From NCBI GenBank assembly GCA_903898475.1, contig CAIUFU010000255.1, positions 1-23,106 on the forward strand: a stretch of 23,106 nt of DNA. Direction: 5' to 3'. The translations under genes were made by a program, and so were the position numbers. Below the pieces are notes generated by a model. The model did not search any database, had not been told where the DNA came from, and was given only the letters and a program-made list of their open reading frames with translations. This document shows, one piece after another, positions 22,810 to 23,106 of the stretch (its first letter is position 1; the number at the start of each line of letters is the position of its first letter). This DNA comes from an uncultured Alphaproteobacteria bacterium. Its GTDB lineage: Bacteria > Pseudomonadota > Alphaproteobacteria > Rickettsiales > UBA1997.

Positions 22810-22842
22810 GATGTCATCCTGAGCCTGTCGAAGGATGGCATC
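22810..22842. repeat. REP-like palindrome downstream of the truncated minus-strand gene
   Basis: Arms GATGTCATCCT (22810-22820) and AGGATGGCATC (22832-22842) pair over 11 bases with one G-T wobble, enclosing the 11-nt loop GAGCCTGTCGA. The loop is identical to that in the repeat after rho. It starts 20 nt after the stop codon of the gene at 22863. Confidence 0.8.
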
Positions 22843-22862
22843 GAGGATGGAAGAACTGGCAG

Positions 22863-23053
22863 CTAATAAGCCAATTTAATCACAATCTGATTATTTTTTT
22901 CACCCGACTCCACCGCCAGTTTTTGCTCGTAGCTTTTGATGTAGCACAAAGAATTTGTCTTACTTTCGCAGTAATAAATCGATCCTTGCAGCACGTAGTT
23001 TTTACCAGCAATTAATTTCGGCAATTTCATTTCTTTGTCTTTGACGGCGTGCC
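22863..23053 (-). CDS. C-terminal fragment of an unidentified protein, possibly an NHL-repeat/thioredoxin-like protein
   Basis: A minus-strand frame open from the true contig end (about 23053) to a TAG at 22863-22865, encoding about 63 residues. Its visible end has KLPKLIAGKNYVLQGSIYYC, ESKTNSLCYIKSYEQKLAV and a hydrophobic IVIKLAY tail. A short strand pattern with Y-Y-C and L-C-x-I-x-S resembles the C-terminus of NHL-repeat proteins with a thioredoxin-like N-terminus, where a Y-Y-C...C-L-I block closes the protein. That is a memory-based, tentative comparison. The frame upstream runs into adapter sequence, so nothing beyond 23053 should be translated. Being upstream of gyrB on the same strand, it could share its transcript. 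Confidence 0.5.
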
Positions 23054-23106
23054 AGATCGGAAGAGCGTCGTGTAGGGAAAGAGTGTCTTCGCCTGTGTAG
23101 ATCTCG
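23054..23106. other. Illumina TruSeq adapter with i5 index (sequencing artefact)
   Basis: From 23054 the sequence reads AGATCGGAAGAGCGTCGTGT and continues as the TruSeq universal adapter read-through to 23086. Then come the 8 bases CTTCGCCT (23087-23094), the reverse complement of index D505 (AGGCGAAG), and GTGTAGATCTCG (23095-23106), the next part of the same oligonucleotide. This is untrimmed adapter, not genomic DNA. Confidence 0.98.

Noticed and set aside
1..23053. CRISPR array, tRNA or rRNA gene, prophage or transposase
   Set aside because: I saw no spaced direct repeats, no tRNA-like cloverleaf with T-loop, no rRNA-like sequence and no integrase or transposase motif. Only the palindromic repeats listed suggest mobility.

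Overview
The window looks like a draft contig from a low-GC (about 40 %) alphaproteobacterium. Supporting genes are a CobT-type von Willebrand protein, an ExoD-family membrane protein, an OmpA-domain lipoprotein of alphaproteobacterial type, ThyX-type thymidylate synthase and a TatA. Proline synthesis, phosphate uptake, GTP cyclohydrolase and a cation antiporter argue against a heavily reduced intracellular parasite, but the lineage cannot be fixed from sequence alone (a Rickettsiales-like or other deep-branching alphaproteobacterium is a guess). The last 53 bases (23054-23106) are not biological: they are an Illumina TruSeq adapter with its i5 index, so the contig really ends at about 23053.

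Layout. 1-411 (+): the 3' end of a probable MnhF/MrpF and a complete MnhG/MrpG-like antiporter subunit. 502-6432 (-): a tight run of six genes in the order folE, maf, terC-like, DUF3833-like lipoprotein, zntB/corA-like, and a large lipoprotein subtilase with an autotransporter-like C-terminus. 6608-7132 (+): the periplasmic chaperone Skp, ending in a strong terminator shared with the convergent uvrC (7231-8871, -). 8952-10710 (+): thyX, tatA, exoD-like. 10850-12448 (+): rho with a long disordered N-terminal extension. 12606-14725 (+): OmpA-domain lipoprotein overlapping proB by 4 nt. 14765-15358 (-): a small SAM methyltransferase. 15414-17083 (+): a PstS-like binding protein and an unrecognised lipoprotein. 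17084-18859 (-): cobT. 18976-22654 (-): bioF downstream of gyrB. 22863-23053 (-): the 3' end of a gene cut by the contig end.

Genes are packed closely; no gene-free stretch exceeds 300 bases and I see no tRNA, rRNA, CRISPR array, transposase or prophage. Several products act in the envelope: subtilase, two or three other lipoproteins, Skp, OmpA-like protein, TatA, ZntB and antiporter subunits.

The most distinctive structure is a family of REP-like palindromes with the core CCTTCGACAGGCTCAGG or a variant, present about five times. Every copy lies just downstream of a stop codon, and none lies in a divergent promoter region, which suggests a 3'-end role such as termination or RNA stabilisation. 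Other points of note are an Asn in GyrB at the E. coli Asp426 position, a UvrC without its C-terminal HhH domain, and a TTG-started subtilase lipoprotein with ten consecutive glycines. I found no convincing new multi-gene system; the window is mostly housekeeping genes.
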